Positions 14,180 to 22,807 are shown, numbered from the stretch's first letter. The stretch is DNA of 41,336 nt from an uncultured bacterium (GCA_949294395.1 CASFGU010000053.1:1-41336), one strand, 5' to 3'. Made by a program: numbers and translations. Notes: generated by a model not told the origin, from the sequence alone.

Positions 14180-14302
14180 TACTCGCAAAACAAAGAGATT
14201 CTGAACAGTGGCAACTCATGTGAGCCTCAACGATTAATGTTTCAGAATGACATATCAAAAGATGAACCTTTCAACCATTCAACTGTTCACCCGTTCAACT
14301 TC
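14180..14302 (+). repeat. 123-bp long repeat, copy 1
   Basis: Matches the reverse complement of 41195-41317 with one mismatch near its edge. Contains AACAGTGGCAACTCATGTGA, AATGTTTCAGAATGACATA and then TTCAACC/TTCACCC-type words. Here it is intergenic, 3' of the pilin-like gene on the opposite strand. The flanks after 14302 differ from copy 2 but keep the words CCCTCACCCTTCAC. Confidence 0.85.
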
Positions 14303-14357
14303 ACCCCTCACCCTTCACTCCTCACGTTTTGTTGCACTTATCGTTTTAACGTCTTTT

Positions 14358-15185
14358 TTACCAGGGATAATCTTCTTTCATCTGCCAGCCGTCATACATA
14401 AGCAATGCCCCGCAGTAAGCTCCCGCATGGTTTGAACCGGAGCCTTTTTTACAGTTGTAATCAGTCTGTTGGCTTGGATGGCCCGAAATTGTGCCATTTA
14501 TAATGTCATCTCTTGACGGAGAATCGGTGCTGCAGTCAAGTCCAAACGGATAGAAACCTAAACGCTTAAAACAGCTTTTTGTATCTGTTTGTGTCACGCT
14601 GTCAGCATTACCCCATGCTATTACAAAAGGGAAAATATCTTTCCCTAGAGTATTCGGTTTTTTGAGAGGGCCGTTGGTGTCTACCCAGAACCAGCCGCCG
14701 TTGCCCGTTGCATGAACCCAGTAAAGAACAGAGTAGCCGGATGCGCTTATAAAAGCACCGCGCCCGTCGTTGTTCAATGTAAATGTCTTATTATCAAGAG
14801 TGTACGTTTTTTCTGCCCAGCAGTCAAAAGATACAGGAAAACATTTTTTGATTGTTTTTATATGTGGAAACAAATATTTTTCGCCGAAAAAAGTGCTTCT
14901 TTCATTAGCGTTTTCAAAATCCAGTAAATCCCAGCTGTCAATGGTTCCGTAATCTTTCTGAGCAATAAGCAGCGCCTGATTTAGTTCGGAATAAATTTTT
15001 TTTAGCTGATTTACGGTCTGTGCTTTTTGATATTTCCCGACGAGTGCCGGCAGTGTCATTGCGGCAACTATCCCGATAATCCCGAGGGTTATAAGAACTT
15101 CCGCAAGAGTAAACGCTGCGCCGGAATCGTTCGCATGGCATGTTGAAATGTTTCCTGTCAGCAGTAAGCGTTTTTTTCTCTCCAT
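14358..15185 (-). CDS. Type II/IV pilin-like secreted protein (N-methylation motif)
   Basis: 275 residues. After an unusually long leader of about 23 residues comes AAFTLAEVLITLGIIGIVAA, the class III signal anchor processed by prepilin peptidase, with Glu at mature position 5. The mature part is a large globular domain with several Cys and Trp, including DSWDLL, a GGWFWVDTNG segment and the C-terminal MYDGWQMKEDYPW. This head and tail recur in the genes at 31464 and 40478. Such major or minor pseudopilins are numerous in gut Vampirovibrionia, where their role is not established. AGGTGGTATTT precedes ATG 15185; the GTG at 15194 overlaps that SD and is rejected. Divergent from an XRE regulator, 118 bp away. 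Confidence 0.8.
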   Translation of the reverse strand: MERKKRLLLTGNISTCHANDSGAAFTLAEVLITLGIIGIVAAMTLPALVGKYQKAQTVNQLKKIYSELNQALLIAQKDYGTIDSWDLLDFENANERSTFFGEKYLFPHIKTIKKCFPVSFDCWAEKTYTLDNKTFTLNNDGRGAFISASGYSVLYWVHATGNGGWFWVDTNGPLKKPNTLGKDIFPFVIAWGNADSVTQTDTKSCFKRLGFYPFGLDCSTDSPSRDDIINGTISGHPSQQTDYNCKKGSGSNHAGAYCGALLMYDGWQMKEDYPW

Positions 15186-15303
15186 AAATACCACCTTTCT
15201 TTCTCAAAATCACTCTATTATGAGAAATAACATTTAGCAATATGTAAAAATATGCCCTGATTATTTCGTTATAAAAATCAAATTAATGGTTTACAATTAC
15301 AAA

Positions 15304-15618
15304 ATGGAAGATATAAAAAAATTACTGGGAAGCAGGATAAGAGAACTTCGTAAAAAACAGAAGATGTCGCAGGAGCAGCTTGCCGAGCTCGTAAACCTTG
15401 ACCGGCGCAGTATAAGTAATATTGAGTGTGGTAATACCTTCCCTGCATCTTCTCTTGTTAATATTGCTTCCGCCCTGCATACTGATTTGAAAAATCTTTT
15501 TGATTTTAACTGCTGTGACAGAGACGAAAAATTTATAATAAACGAAATAAATGCAAAACTTCCGCAATTAAATCTCTCCCAGCTTAGAATTATCTACAGA
15601 CTGATTGAGGTGATGTAA
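15304..15618 (+). CDS. XRE-family HTH transcriptional regulator
   Basis: 104 residues. The Cro/C1-type HTH spans about residues 6-62: LGSRIRELRKKQKMSQEQLAELV, then RRSISNIECGNTFPASSLVNIASAL. A short C-terminal part (DEKFIINEINAKLPQLNLSQLRIIYRLIEVM) may serve dimerisation. I prefer ATG 15304 over the upstream ATG 15286, because a -10-like TACAAT (15292-15297) lies 6 nt before it with no SD, suggesting a leaderless message. It is divergent from the pilin-like gene; the same arrangement appears decayed at 31464-32433, so it may regulate the pilin gene. The next gene (15654) is 35 bp downstream on the same strand. Confidence 0.88.
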   Translation: MEDIKKLLGSRIRELRKKQKMSQEQLAELVNLDRRSISNIECGNTFPASSLVNIASALHTDLKNLFDFNCCDRDEKFIINEINAKLPQLNLSQLRIIYRLIEVM

Positions 15619-15653
15619 ATTTCTGTTATATAATTAATAGGGGAGATTATAAA

Positions 15654-16109
15654 ATGAATGACTATTCCAAAAGAGCAAGACAACTATTTCTACAGGGGTA
15701 TAACTGTGCGCAGTCTGTGTTTTGTACATTTGCGGAAGAACTCGGGCTTGACTTTGAAACCGCACTGAAGCTTTCATCCTCTTTCGGCGGCGGCATGGGC
15801 AGGTTGAGGGAAGTCTGCGGGGCTGTGAGCGGAATGTTTATGGCGGCAGGCATGAAGTTCGGTTATACCTCTCCTGATGATAAAGAGATAAAAACGGAGC
15901 ATTACGAAAGGATTCAGCAGCTTGCGCAGGCATTTAAGGATAAACACGGAACTATTATCTGCCGCGAACTTCTCGGGCCTCTTGCCGATGATAACTATGT
16001 TCCTGCTGACAGAACTGAAGAATATTACGCTACACGCCCATGTGAAAAAATAATAGGTGATGCTGCCGAAATTTTTGCACAATATATGGAGCTGCACAAA
16101 ACTAATTAA
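15654..16109 (+). CDS. C_GCAxxG_C_C family redox protein
   Basis: 151 residues. The family is named after conserved cysteines, here C18 and C24 (YNCAQSVFC), C61 in EVCGAVSGMFMAAG (a variant of C-G-A-x-x-G), C103 (IICRELLG) and C127 (RPCEKIIGDAAE). Members are thought to be redox-active or metal-binding; the reaction is unknown. SSFGGGMGRLREVCG is also typical. GGGGAGATTATAAA precedes the ATG, an excellent ribosome binding site. It follows the XRE regulator by 35 bp and may be cotranscribed. Confidence 0.88.
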   Translation: MNDYSKRARQLFLQGYNCAQSVFCTFAEELGLDFETALKLSSSFGGGMGRLREVCGAVSGMFMAAGMKFGYTSPDDKEIKTEHYERIQQLAQAFKDKHGTIICRELLGPLADDNYVPADRTEEYYATRPCEKIIGDAAEIFAQYMELHKTN

Positions 16110-16142
16110 TAATACTGAAACAGGAAGATTGTTAAAAGTATC

Positions 16143-17114
16143 CTATTTATGCAGGTGGTTGCTTAAGGTATGGCAAAGAATTTCATAGGCTCCTTTTACA
16201 GCTTCACTGCCGGCAAGAGCATTCAGCATCAGGAAGTCATGGTGGGTATTATTTATTCGGATACTCAAGACATTTACGCCTGCCGCATCAAGCTTTCTTG
16301 CGTAAGCTTCACCTTCATCACGCAGAACATCATTTTCCGCAGTGATAACAAGTGCCGGCGGTAATCCCTCAAGTTCTGACAGCTCTGCCTGCAGTGGTGA
16401 AACATAACTGTTTTTTCTTGACTTTTTATCCGGCATATAAGCATCCCAGAACCATTCCATTGCTTTTTTTGAAAGCCACGGGCCGTCTTTGAATTTCTTA
16501 TAAGACTCCGTGTCCATTCCTGCATCCGTTACCGGATACAAAAGCGCCTGAAATATAATTTTCGGCCCGCCCTCTGCTTTTGCTCGGATAGCTGTCACGG
16601 CTGCCATATTCCCTCCGGCACTGTCGCCTGCCAGCGCAATTCTGTTTGGATCAATATTAAAATCCTGAGGATTTTTGTATAAATATTTCAAAACCCCGTA
16701 AATCTGATTTATTGCAACAGGGTATTGCGCCTCCGGTGAGCGTGAATAATTTACAAAGGCTACTACAGAATTGGTATTGCTAGCGAGTTTTCTGATTAGC
16801 ATATCATGTGTTTCCTTATCCCCTAATATCCAGCCTCCGCCGTGTATATATAAGATTACAGGAAGAATTTCATTAGAATTTTCAGGTCTTACAAGCCTGA
16901 CATCGACGCTGCCGGCCGTTTCCGTAAAAATGTTTACGTCTGAAATTTCCGCATTAATATCACATCTTGTTGCTCTTTGAAGGTCAACAAGAAACTGTCT
17001 TGCTTCCTGCGGTGAAAGGTCATAAAGCGGTTTTGCATCCCTTGCTGCAAGATTTTTTACGAATTTTTCAGTAACCCTGTCGAGATGCGGGACTTTTGAT
17101 GATGCCTCAGACAT
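16143..17114 (-). CDS. Alpha/beta hydrolase, HSL-type (family IV) esterase/lipase
   Basis: 323 residues. HGGGW (91-95) forms the oxyanion hole and GDSAGG (163-168) carries nucleophile Ser165. Asp261 in AENDVLRDEG and His in THHDF (~290) complete the triad. The family hydrolyses short acyl esters; the natural substrate cannot be told. No signal peptide, so cytoplasmic. The start ATG at 17114 has GGAGGATTT upstream. Convergent with the redox protein gene and divergent from the phosphate transport genes. Confidence 0.92.
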   Translation of the reverse strand: MSEASSKVPHLDRVTEKFVKNLAARDAKPLYDLSPQEARQFLVDLQRATRCDINAEISDVNIFTETAGSVDVRLVRPENSNEILPVILYIHGGGWILGDKETHDMLIRKLASNTNSVVAFVNYSRSPEAQYPVAINQIYGVLKYLYKNPQDFNIDPNRIALAGDSAGGNMAAVTAIRAKAEGGPKIIFQALLYPVTDAGMDTESYKKFKDGPWLSKKAMEWFWDAYMPDKKSRKNSYVSPLQAELSELEGLPPALVITAENDVLRDEGEAYARKLDAAGVNVLSIRINNTHHDFLMLNALAGSEAVKGAYEILCHTLSNHLHK

Positions 17115-17308
17115 AAATCCTCCTTGTTTTTAAAGTTTGCTTTACAGCATAGAAATTGCTGCACCTGTTTTTTAATTGTCTTTTGAAAAAGAAAATCAGT
17201 CTATTATCCTGCAGGGCAGTCTTTAAATAAAAAGTTTTGTAACAAATATCTTTCTCAAAATTTGTTTTTCTAGTATGCTTGGCGTGTGTGTGAAAAAGGA
17301 GTGTTATC

Positions 17309-17950
17309 ATGCCAAAATTTAATTTGATGTCTTATATTATGCCTCCTGAGGATAAGATGTTTTTTACGCTTTTTCAGGAGAGCGCTGAAATTTGCGGAGA
17401 GTCTGCAAATTTATACAACGAAATTATGCAGAGCAATCTGAATGACGAAAAAAAGGAAACAGCCCTGAAATTCAAAAAGAAAGGTTCAAGGTCTTTTAAA
17501 TTAACACTTAAGCAGCTGAACAAAAGTTTTATAACGCCTATTGAACGCGAGGATATACAATACATTTCGGTTCAGCTTCATAAAATAAATAAAAAAATTA
17601 TTAAAGCCTGTTTAAATCTTGAGGTATACAGATTAACCGAATATACCGCAGAGATGAAAGAACAGGCTTTAATTCTTGTTCAGGCAACCTCCGAGTTGAG
17701 CCGGATATTGAAAAAGTTCAAAAAAGTGAGCGATGTTGAAGAAATTACAAAAGAAAATATTGCGATGAAAGAACTTGAAACAAAGGGGGATGAGATTCAC
17801 AGGCGCGCTATAAAAGAACTTTTCTCCGGCAAATATGAAGCGCTGGAGGTTATCAAACTGAGGGATATTTACAAAGAAATAGAAAATGCGCTTGATGCTT
17901 GTTTCTATGTTTCCGACACAATTTTGAATGTCGTGTTAAAACAGAGTTAG
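17309..17950 (+). CDS. PhoU-like DUF47 protein, Pit accessory
   Basis: 213 residues, helical, of the DUF47/YkaA family. Members resemble PhoU and are nearly always encoded next to a PiT transporter, whose activity they are thought to modulate. Starts MPKFNLMSYIMPPEDKMFFTLF; the two halves each form a PhoU-like three-helix bundle, with the acidic/basic repeat KELETKGDEIHRRAIKELF (about 150-170) and ENALDACFYVSDTI near the end, both usual for this family. AAAAGGAGTGTTATC precedes the ATG. It ends 18 bp before pit, so the two form an operon. Confidence 0.92.
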   Translation: MPKFNLMSYIMPPEDKMFFTLFQESAEICGESANLYNEIMQSNLNDEKKETALKFKKKGSRSFKLTLKQLNKSFITPIEREDIQYISVQLHKINKKIIKACLNLEVYRLTEYTAEMKEQALILVQATSELSRILKKFKKVSDVEEITKENIAMKELETKGDEIHRRAIKELFSGKYEALEVIKLRDIYKEIENALDACFYVSDTILNVVLKQS

Positions 17951-17968
17951 TAATAGGAATTAAGATAT

Positions 17969-18994
17969 ATGACGATTACGATATTATTGTTGATAGCTGT
18001 TGTTGCGGTGGCACTGGCTTTTGAATTTATAAACGGATTTCATGACTGTGCGAACGCTATTGCAACGGTTGTTTCAACTAAAGTTCTTTCGCCCAAGCAG
18101 GCAGTTCTGTTCGGGGCAAGCCTTGAATTTGTCGGCGCGCTCACAGGAACACACGTTGCAAAAACTATCGGCTCGGGTATTGTTAATGCCGAAATGATTA
18201 CGCTGACGGTAATTTTCTGTGCGCTGCTTGCTGCGGTTTTGTGGAACTTATTAACGTGGTATCTCGGGCTTCCGTCAAGTTCTTCCCATGCACTTATAGG
18301 AGGGCTTCTCGGCGCCACAATAGTAAAAGCCGGTGTGGATGCCGTTCACGTTACAACATTAATGGATAAAGTTATCATTCCTATGTTTACCTCTCCTGTT
18401 CTCGGATTTTGTGCAGGGTTTATGTTAATGCTTTTTCTTATAAGAATTTTATTCAGGGCAAATCCGCAGTCAGTGAATAAAAAATTCCGCAAACTTCAGC
18501 TTGTGTCCTCGGGTCTTATGGCGCTGAGCCACGGCTCAAATGATGCCCAGAAAACTATGGGAATTATTACGCTTGCGCTTCTGGCCGGCGGGGTTTTGCA
18601 CAAATCACCTTCCGGAGATTTTGAGATTCCTGTTTACGTAATCATTGTTTGCGCGCTGACTATGGCGGCAGGCACAATGAACGGCGGGTGGAAGATTATA
18701 AAAACTATGGGGCATAAGATTATTAAACTAAAGCCTGTACACGGGTTTGCCGCGGAAACTTCTGCTGCGGGTTTAATTTTAACAGCATCGCATTTCGGTA
18801 TTCCGCTCAGCACAACTCATGTTATTTCAACAGCGATTATGGGCGTCGGCTCAACACTCCACGCGCACGCGGTAAAATGGCGCATTGTCGGAAATATTGT
18901 AACTGCATGGGTTCTGACAATTCCTGCCTGTATGATTTTATCAGCTGTAATCTATTATTCGGTTTATCATTTTGGAGGGGCATTTATTCATTAG
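17969..18994 (+). CDS. pit: PiT-family inorganic phosphate transporter
   Basis: 341 residues, about ten membrane segments, low-affinity metal-phosphate:H+ (or Na+) symporter in the inner membrane. Both PiT signatures are present as an inverted duplicate: FEFINGFHDCANAIATVVST (about 18-37) and ALSHGSNDAQKTMGIITLAL (about 185-204). Each is followed by a GLPSSSSHALIGG or IPLSTTHVISTAIMG segment. KPVHGFAAETSAA in the second half is also typical. Partner of the DUF47 gene. Downstream, 18995-19050 has AGGAGGG/CCCTCCT arms without a clean T-tract, a weak terminator candidate. Confidence 0.95.
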   Translation: MTITILLLIAVVAVALAFEFINGFHDCANAIATVVSTKVLSPKQAVLFGASLEFVGALTGTHVAKTIGSGIVNAEMITLTVIFCALLAAVLWNLLTWYLGLPSSSSHALIGGLLGATIVKAGVDAVHVTTLMDKVIIPMFTSPVLGFCAGFMLMLFLIRILFRANPQSVNKKFRKLQLVSSGLMALSHGSNDAQKTMGIITLALLAGGVLHKSPSGDFEIPVYVIIVCALTMAAGTMNGGWKIIKTMGHKIIKLKPVHGFAAETSAAGLILTASHFGIPLSTTHVISTAIMGVGSTLHAHAVKWRIVGNIVTAWVLTIPACMILSAVIYYSVYHFGGAFIH

Positions 18995-19126
18995 AAAAGC
19001 TCCTGCTTACCGTAGGAGGGAGTCTTTTTCTTTGCCCTCCTATAAATTAGAGATTTCGCTCACATCTCACAAAGTCATTTGCAGGACGGACGTCAGGGAT
19101 ACTGCAGGAGGCAGAGGCTGCCAATT

Positions 19127-20116
19127 CTATTTAGAAAAGCCATCCGGATGGTGTTTATGCCATTTCCAGGCTGTTGCGATAATTTCTTCAATATCAGCGT
19201 ACTGCGGTTTCCAGCCGAGGACAGATTTTGACTTTTCGCTTGATGCGATAAGCTGTGCGGGATCTCCTGCTCTTCTAGGAGAAATTACAGCCGGAACAGG
19301 ATGTCCTGTAACTTTCCGTGCTGTTTCTATGACTTCTTTTACAGTAAACCCAACACCGTTTCCGAGGTTAAATATATCGCTGGAATTTCCTTTCATGAGA
19401 TAATCAACCGCAAGAATATGCGCCTGCGCTAAATCGGTTACGTGAATATAATCTCTGACGCAGGTGCCGTCTTTTGTAGGATAGTCATCCCCGAAAATGC
19501 AAACCTCTTTTCTTTTCCCGTTTGGAACCTGTAGAATAATCGGTATAAGATGAGATTCCGGATTGTGTGCTTCTCCTATTTTTCCAGAAACATGCGCCCC
19601 GCAAGCGTTAAAATATCTCAGAGAAACATACCTGAGATTGTGTGCTCCGCTCACCCACTTAAACATTTTTTCCATAGACAGTTTTGTTTCTCCGTAAGTG
19701 TTTGTAGGCTCGGTTCTGTCAGCTTCAAGTATCGGAATATTTTCAGGCTCGCCGTAAACAGCTGCTGTTGAGGAGAATACTATTTTATCTATCCCGTTTT
19801 CAACCATTGATTTTAGCAGAACCATTGTGCCATAAAGGTTGTTATCGTAGTATTTCAGAGGGTCTGTCATACTTTCGCCGACAAGAGAGTTTGCCGCAAA
19901 ATGTATTACCGCGTCAATTTTTTCTTTCTTAAAAATTTCATCCAGAAAACTTTTATCTCTGATATCACCTTTATAAAATTCGGCTTTCGGGTGAACGGCT
20001 TCAATATGTCCGGTTTGAAGATTGTCTGCAACAATGACATCCTCTCCTCTGTCTATTAATTCGTAAACCGTATGTGAACCTATATATCCTGCTCCGCCTA
20101 AAATAAGAATTGTCAT
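19127..20116 (-). CDS. galE: UDP-glucose 4-epimerase
   Basis: 329 residues, extended short-chain dehydrogenase. It interconverts UDP-glucose and UDP-galactose (some members also the N-acetyl forms) with bound NAD. GGAGYIGSH (7-15) binds NAD; SST at 115-117 and YGETK at 141-145 give the Ser/Thr-Tyr-Lys triad. YFNACGAH...PESHLIP and RDYIHVTDLAQAH are GalE-type substrate and C-domain motifs. GGAGAG precedes ATG 20116. It stands alone and probably supplies galactose for LPS or surface polysaccharide. Confidence 0.95.
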   Translation of the reverse strand: MTILILGGAGYIGSHTVYELIDRGEDVIVADNLQTGHIEAVHPKAEFYKGDIRDKSFLDEIFKKEKIDAVIHFAANSLVGESMTDPLKYYDNNLYGTMVLLKSMVENGIDKIVFSSTAAVYGEPENIPILEADRTEPTNTYGETKLSMEKMFKWVSGAHNLRYVSLRYFNACGAHVSGKIGEAHNPESHLIPIILQVPNGKRKEVCIFGDDYPTKDGTCVRDYIHVTDLAQAHILAVDYLMKGNSSDIFNLGNGVGFTVKEVIETARKVTGHPVPAVISPRRAGDPAQLIASSEKSKSVLGWKPQYADIEEIIATAWKWHKHHPDGFSK

Positions 20117-20222
20117 TTTCCATCTCTCCTGCTAATTCCTGTACGGTTCGTAGTTTTATTGTTATATTACACCGGATAAGTAAGAATTTCAAACAACTAA
20201 ATAAATGATATGTCAAAATTTA

Positions 20223-20231
20223 TGATATAAT
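20223..20231 (+). promoter_or_regulatory. Extended -10 promoter element of the M48-like gene
   Basis: TGATATAAT is a perfect extended -10 (TGN plus TATAAT), 23 bp before ATG 20255 and followed by the ribosome binding site AAGGATT. No good -35 is seen, as expected for extended -10 promoters. Confidence 0.5.
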
Positions 20232-20254
20232 TGTTTAAGGAAAAGGATTGGAAT

Positions 20255-20944
20255 ATGAAAAGATTTATAATACTTGCGGCAATTATGCTTGTATGCGTAC
20301 CGGCGCTGGCAGACACTTCTGAATTAGCCGTGGAAAATTCAATTCAGTCAAGAATTGATAATGTCGGCACAACGCTTTTGAATATGAACAGAATCCCGAG
20401 GAGGATTGTATTTGCTTACACTAAAAAAGAAAAGAAAGCTTTGTTGTCGCTGGATAAAGATTTAACACGCCGTCAGGTGGTTGTATATGACGGTTTGTAT
20501 CAGTCTGTACAAACAGACGACGAGCTTGCAGCAATGCTGGCAAGAGAAATTTCGGTTGTTTTAAAATCATACAGCGGTATCTGGGGCGGAACTCTTGATT
20601 CTGTTCAGGTTGCACTCGGCTCAAAAAAGTTTGAAACAGTTGCAGATAAAAGGGCGGTGGATTATATGGTTAATGCAGGATATAACCCGCTTGCACTGAT
20701 TGTTTTTATAAACAAAACCTGTCCGCAAAAACGCTTTGACAGATTTTCGCGGCATAATCTTACATCAAAAAGGTTAGCAAGAATTTATGAGTATATTACA
20801 TACAAATACCCGCAGTATCTCGAAAATAACGACTATGTAAACAATCAGTATTACCAGAATTTCCTTTTAAATTCTATTCTTAACCGCAGAAAGCTTGAAG
20901 AAAAAATTAAAAATCAATCAACAGAGGAACTTAAGTATGAATAA
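20255..20944 (+). CDS. Exported M48 metallopeptidase-like protein with lost zinc site
   Basis: 229 residues with a signal peptide (MKRFIILAAIMLVCVPALA, cleavage before Asp20). The body follows the M48 peptidase plan: a strand-rich start, DDELAAMLAREISVVLK at 88-104 where active enzymes have LAHEIxHV, and ETVADKRAVDYMVNAGYNPL at 127-146 where they have EAD followed by AVDYM and an AGYNP segment. The two zinc His are replaced by Arg97 and Val101, and the third ligand Glu by Val129, so hydrolysis is unlikely. Start chosen at 20255 (AGGATTGGAAT upstream) rather than 20231. It overlaps the next exported protein by 8 nt, so the two are probably a translationally coupled pair. Confidence 0.75.
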   Translation: MKRFIILAAIMLVCVPALADTSELAVENSIQSRIDNVGTTLLNMNRIPRRIVFAYTKKEKKALLSLDKDLTRRQVVVYDGLYQSVQTDDELAAMLAREISVVLKSYSGIWGGTLDSVQVALGSKKFETVADKRAVDYMVNAGYNPLALIVFINKTCPQKRFDRFSRHNLTSKRLARIYEYITYKYPQYLENNDYVNNQYYQNFLLNSILNRRKLEEKIKNQSTEELKYE

Positions 20945-21491
20945 ATTAAGTATTCTGTTTGTGTTTTTAAGCCTTTTTTGTTTCAACAATTATGTTATTG
21001 CAGCGGACAATGAAATTTCAGCGCCGGAGATTCAGCCTGAAAAAACGTGGCTGCCTTATGACTATACAGACACAACGGCAGTTCCGATAAGGCTGGCTGT
21101 TACAAAAGAAATTTCAAGCGAAAAAGGGCTTTTTGAAGGGCAGAAACTGGAGTTCAGAGCTATCAGTGACGTTTATTATAACGAAAAACTTATTCTTGCC
21201 CGCGGCTCAATTGTGCAGGGCAAAGTTGAAACAATTGTCACAAGCGGAATGAACGGCTTCCCTGCCGAGCTTATGATTGACGGGTTTGAAATCCCGGGGA
21301 TAAAACAGTCGCAGCTAATGGGAGGATATATAAAAAAAGGTCAGAACAGGTGTTTCTGGGTTTATCCTCTTAAATGGGCTTTAACCCTTATCCCTGTTGC
21401 CGGTTCGTTAACTAATTTTATTAAAGGCGGGCATGTAAAACTTCATACGCGGGATATTATAACAATTTATTATTTTCCTGAGTGGCGCTAG
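20937..21491 (+). CDS. Exported protein of unknown function, partner of the M48-like protein
   Basis: 184 residues with a signal peptide (MNKLSILFVFLSLFCFNNYVIAA, cleavage before Asp). The mature part is beta-rich: LEFRAISDVYYNEKLILARG, then GSIVQGKVETIVTSG and ELMIDGFEI. This recalls periplasmic or envelope proteins that resemble bacterial conjugation-type TrbI/TraB barrel segments, but I cannot name a family. GAGGAACTTAAGT precedes ATG 20937, inside the end of the upstream gene. Its 3' end overlaps the convergent TolC-family gene by 4 bp. Confidence 0.7.
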   Translation: MNKLSILFVFLSLFCFNNYVIAADNEISAPEIQPEKTWLPYDYTDTTAVPIRLAVTKEISSEKGLFEGQKLEFRAISDVYYNEKLILARGSIVQGKVETIVTSGMNGFPAELMIDGFEIPGIKQSQLMGGYIKKGQNRCFWVYPLKWALTLIPVAGSLTNFIKGGHVKLHTRDIITIYYFPEWR

Positions 21492-22807
21492 AGTTTTTCG
21501 TCGTCCCCGTCATCTTCCGGAAGGTCAAACTCTTCATCGTTAACTTCTCTTAAAAAGTTTGTCCAACTGTTGTAATAATCCGCAAGTGCGTAAGTATAGC
21601 CGACTATTATTGAACGATAAGACTGTTTCATAACAATTAGAGAAGTGATGTCTGATTTTCCTTCTTCGTAACTGTTTTTTGAAATCTCGATTAGTTCTTC
21701 CGAATCTTTTACAATTTTCTGTTCGTAGTAATTTAAGTTCTCTACAGCTGTCAAAAATTTTTCGTAAGCCGCACTTACATCTTTTATTGCTTTATTCCTT
21801 ACGGAATTATAATTCAACTCGGCCTGCTGAAGCTTTAATGCAGCATTCTGTATTTCGGGGGAATAGTTATAAAAAAGCGGAATGTTCACAAGGCTTGCTC
21901 CGGCGAAAGCTCCGCTGTTAAAGTGTCCGCTGTCCATCTCCGATCCGACCTGGTAGGCGTAACCGCCGGTAAGTGCAATATCCGGAATACGCTGCCTTGC
22001 AACAACTGTCAGATTTTTTTCCGCAACATCTATCTGCTGTTTTGCTATCTGAATATCAAACCTCTTTGAAACAGCCTTCTGGACAATGTCAGAAAACTGC
22101 GGGAATTCAAAATCCGGCGGAGGGGTCAGCATTTCTTCAAAGTTGTTTTCTTCTGAAAAAATTCTGTCTTTACTGTCATAAGTAATGTTATCCGGATCAT
22201 TAATAATTTTATTAAACGCACTCAGTGCAGTTTTTACATTGACTCTTGCTGTATTTACCTGAGTAATCATCTGGTTAAGTGCGATTTCTGCCTGCAAAAC
22301 ATCACTTTCCGGAACTTCTTTTGCCTTAGCCCTGTGCTGTGCAATTCCAAGCAATTCATCCTGCAGGGCTTTTTGCTGTTCCATTGTGTAAAGAATAGAT
22401 TTCGCTGCAACAAGGTTTATGTAAGCCTCTCTCACATCCATTTTTAAATCAAATCTGGTATAGTCAACATTTTTTTCAACGAGCTGGAGGTTAGATTTGG
22501 CAAGATTTTTTCTGGCGCCTCTTTTGGCAATCTCAATTTCCTGAGTTACGCCGAGCTGCTTAGGTTCGCTTCTGCCTGCACCGCCCATAAAATAAAACGC
22601 GTCTAAGGAAGGATTTTGCAGACGGTTTGCGGATTTGATATTATTCTTTGCAATATTAATCTCAAGCTGTGCTGATTTAAGATCAATATTATTTTTTAAT
22701 GCGGCATCAATTGCCTCGTCAAGGTAAACTTTTTTCACCTCACCTGATGCAAATGCACTGTATTGAAATGTTAGTATTAATAAAATCAGCCAGAATATTT
22801 TTTTCAT
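21488..22807 (-). CDS. TolC/OprM-family outer-membrane efflux protein
   Basis: 439 residues with a signal peptide (cleaved after AFA, residue 20). Two repeats of the outer membrane efflux domain: the first begins VYLDEAIDAALKNNIDLKSAQLEINIAKNNIKSA, and the second FSDIVQKAVSKRFDIQIAKQQIDVAEKNL at about 245-275. It has long heptad-like helices (e.g. VPESDVLQAEIALNQMITQVNTARV) that build the periplasmic tunnel. NPSLDAFYF and QLGVTQEIEIAKRGARK resemble CzcC/CusC-type exporters of metals. No RND or membrane-fusion gene is adjacent. The C-terminus is very acidic. TTATAAT lies 8 nt before the ATG with no SD, hinting at a leaderless transcript. Confidence 0.9.
   Translation of the reverse strand: MKKIFWLILLILTFQYSAFASGEVKKVYLDEAIDAALKNNIDLKSAQLEINIAKNNIKSANRLQNPSLDAFYFMGGAGRSEPKQLGVTQEIEIAKRGARKNLAKSNLQLVEKNVDYTRFDLKMDVREAYINLVAAKSILYTMEQQKALQDELLGIAQHRAKAKEVPESDVLQAEIALNQMITQVNTARVNVKTALSAFNKIINDPDNITYDSKDRIFSEENNFEEMLTPPPDFEFPQFSDIVQKAVSKRFDIQIAKQQIDVAEKNLTVVARQRIPDIALTGGYAYQVGSEMDSGHFNSGAFAGASLVNIPLFYNYSPEIQNAALKLQQAELNYNSVRNKAIKDVSAAYEKFLTAVENLNYYEQKIVKDSEELIEISKNSYEEGKSDITSLIVMKQSYRSIIVGYTYALADYYNSWTNFLREVNDEEFDLPEDDGDDEKL

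Larger units (their letters stand above)
13857..14357. other. Repeat-dense intergenic segment, no gene
   Basis: 500 bp between the antiporter and the pilin-like gene. In order it contains REP-like hairpin R6, a CCCGCC/GGCGGG stem near 13990-14015, REP-like hairpin R7, a 21-nt hairpin (14146-14166) and one copy of the 123-bp repeat (14180-14302) followed by a run of TCACCC-like words up to about 14325. No frame looks like a protein. Confidence 0.6.

Noticed and set aside
14247-14435. 62-residue frame on the plus strand
   Set aside because: Reads through the 123-bp repeat and into the antisense of the pilin-like gene's conserved C-terminus.
14938-15240. 100-residue frame overlapping the pilin-like gene start
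   Set aside because: Same strand, shifted frame of the conserved FTLAEVL region; the pilin frame carries the recognisable protein.
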